The notes beneath the pieces are model-generated. The model saw nothing but the letters and a program-made list of their open reading frames with translations. It was not told where the DNA came from and searched no databases. 64,000 nt of DNA from assembly GCF_047511655.1 (NCBI RefSeq), contig NC_133396.1:134363490-134427489 (forward strand). Reading direction: 5' to 3'. Below, in pieces: positions 62,623 through 64,000 of this stretch. Position 1 is the stretch's first letter, and each line of letters opens with the position of its first letter. This DNA is from Castor canadensis. Its lineage: Eukaryota > Chordata > Mammalia > Rodentia > Castoridae. The position numbers and the translations under genes were made by a program.

Positions 62623-63149
62623 CTTGCAAGAAAGAAAGTGTAAGTAAAAATTTTATTTTAGCAAACAGTCATATCAGAGATAAAAATTCATTAATTAATT
62701 ATCTTCCAGTGTTAACATAATCATACACATTATAGTAAAGTTTCCATAACAAGCAAAGCATAGAATTCAGATGACTGAGGTATTTAAGGCAGCCTTTGCT
62801 AATGAAGTTGAAATTATATCTTGTGGATCACCAGAAAACTATGAAAATTTGTTGATATCCAAATAGTTAAGATTATGATAAGCATGCATTTGTTTCTAAA
62901 TTTAGTTGGAAAATTGGGGAGTTTAAAATGTAAAATATTTTAAGATGAGGTGTAATTGTATTTTATATATTTTCTTATGTATTGAATAATTTTAACACTC
63001 ATTTTAAGTGCTACATTATTATAATGTTTTTCAAAAAATTGTCCTTTGCATGAGCTTCTTTAGAAACAAATAATATTTTAAATATCAGGACAGAATTTCT
63101 TTTTTTCCAGGAAGGAAACCTCATGCAAATGTCTAAAAGAATTCCCCTA

Positions 63150-63447
63150 CACACTTGCACGCACACAGGCACACACACACAAATACATTCAGAGCCACAC
63201 ATGCAACTCAGACCCACATACAAACATACACACACATGAACACAGACACACATGCACACACAGGCAATCACACATGCATGCATACAGGCAAATATATAGA
63301 CACACACACACATGAACACACAGCCATGTACATACACACATGCACACACACACTCTGAGGCACACACATACACAGACACATATGCACACACTGGAACACC
63401 CACAAGCACACACACACATATGCACAAGCACACATGCATTCACACAC
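63150..63447. repeat. CA-rich microsatellite, block B
   Basis: Same locus as 33149-33310 but longer and more interrupted. Confidence 0.93.
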
Positions 63448-63762
63448 AAGTATTTTGTAGCATCCTTAAATTTATTTATCAATTTTCCTTTTTTGTTTGA
63501 TTACAAAAATTTTCAAAAGTTCCTGCACACTGGTGATATGAATTATAGGTGTTGATCCCTTGCTAACACTATATGTATTTCACTAACAAAGGCTAACAAA
63601 TGACACCTTTCTGGGCACACTGTCTTGGTCTGTGGTCCCTATCCCTAGTATTGACAGATACATTCCCACTTCCATGAAGTCTCCACTGCTGAAATTGCAG
63701 TGCTTATTTAGGACTTCGTTTCTTCCCTTTTAATTAACATTTACATTTTTCCAGATCACTTT

Positions 63763-63974
63763 TTTTTTCTTTTGCTGGGACGGGAATGAACTCATGGCTT
63801 CACACTTGCAAATCAGGTGCCTACTACTTAATTCACAGTCCAGTCCATTTTCTTTGGCTATTTTGGAGACAGGATCTTGTGAACTATGTGCCTAGGCTGG
63901 CCTTAAATGTGAGAGTTCATATTGCAGCCTCCCAAGTAGCTAGGATTACAAGTTTTAGCCACCAATGCCTGGCT
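63763..63974 (-). repeat. Dimeric B1/ID-like SINE, block B right end
   Basis: Counterpart of 33634-33848. The tract gcctcccaagtagctaggat is clear at about 63925. Confidence 0.75.
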
Positions 63975-64000
63975 TCCAAATGACCTCTTTAATTTTTTAA

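Larger units (their letters stand above)
49900..64000. repeat. Segmental duplication block B
   Basis: Direct repeat of block A as described there. Landmarks are the antisense L1 at 50530-52110 (A: 12120-13690), the dimeric SINE at 52309-52488 (A: 13887-14086), the sense L1 at 55230-57620 (A: 23330-25690), and the CA repeat and SINE at 63150-63974 (A: 33149-33848). Confidence 0.8.
62623..64000. other. Intron-3-equivalent of copy B at the right edge
   Basis: Matches 32564-33880 of block A, with a CA-rich tract (63150-63447) and SINE. No exon is seen before the window ends. Confidence 0.6.

Overview
The window is mammalian nuclear DNA, AT-rich and CpG-poor, and about half of it is old retroelement sequence. 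The organism is most likely a rodent. It carries B1-type units joined to tRNA/ID-like units as dimeric SINEs, and I associate that layout with the beaver and kangaroo-rat lineage (Castorimorpha). That lineage call is recall, not a search. No bacterial or CRISPR features are present.

The functional core is one complete complement factor H-related (CFHR) gene on the minus strand (copy A, 22632-44070). It has eight coding exons, all with GT-AG splice sites and phase-1 junctions. Joined, they read 1368 bases without a break and give a 455-residue secreted protein: a signal peptide and seven SCR (CCP/sushi) domains. In order these resemble CFHR1 SCR1-2, CFH SCR6-7 (the CFHR3 type) and CFH SCR18-19-20. 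All 28 expected domain cysteines are present. To the right, at 54555-62622, lie five exons of a second copy on the same strand (copy B, homologous to SCR3-7 of copy A). They carry frameshifts, stop codons, lost cysteines and a lost splice donor, so copy B is a pseudogene, at least at this 3' end. Its upstream exons lie beyond the window.

The two copies belong to a large direct segmental duplication: about 11.5-34 kb (A) matches about 49.9-64 kb (B). Differences between the blocks give insertion and deletion events. A class II (IAP/HERV-K-like) provirus at 15366-21750 is only in A, and B keeps the empty site. Short L1 tails are private to A (31.6 kb) or B (54.3 kb). Two indels of about 0.6 and 0.9 kb separate the copies.

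Layout from left to right: 1-10.9 kb is a degraded sense L1, split by a class I provirus (4748-10828); 10.9-13.7 kb is L1 fragments; 13.7-15.4 kb is mostly unassigned sequence plus a SINE; 15.4-21.8 kb is the class II provirus with a nested L1 tail; 21.8-44.1 kb is the CFHR gene; 44.1-53.5 kb is its 5' flank and an L1-rich spacer; 53.5-64 kb is the CFHR pseudogene block.

The most interesting object is the domain order of the intact gene. It joins a CFHR1/2/5-type N terminus, with its dimerisation tyrosines and serine intact, to a CFH-like C terminus whose last domain has lost several basic residues. A relic of an SCR19-side intron sits inside intron 3, which suggests the gene arose by fusion of two tandem CFHR genes.
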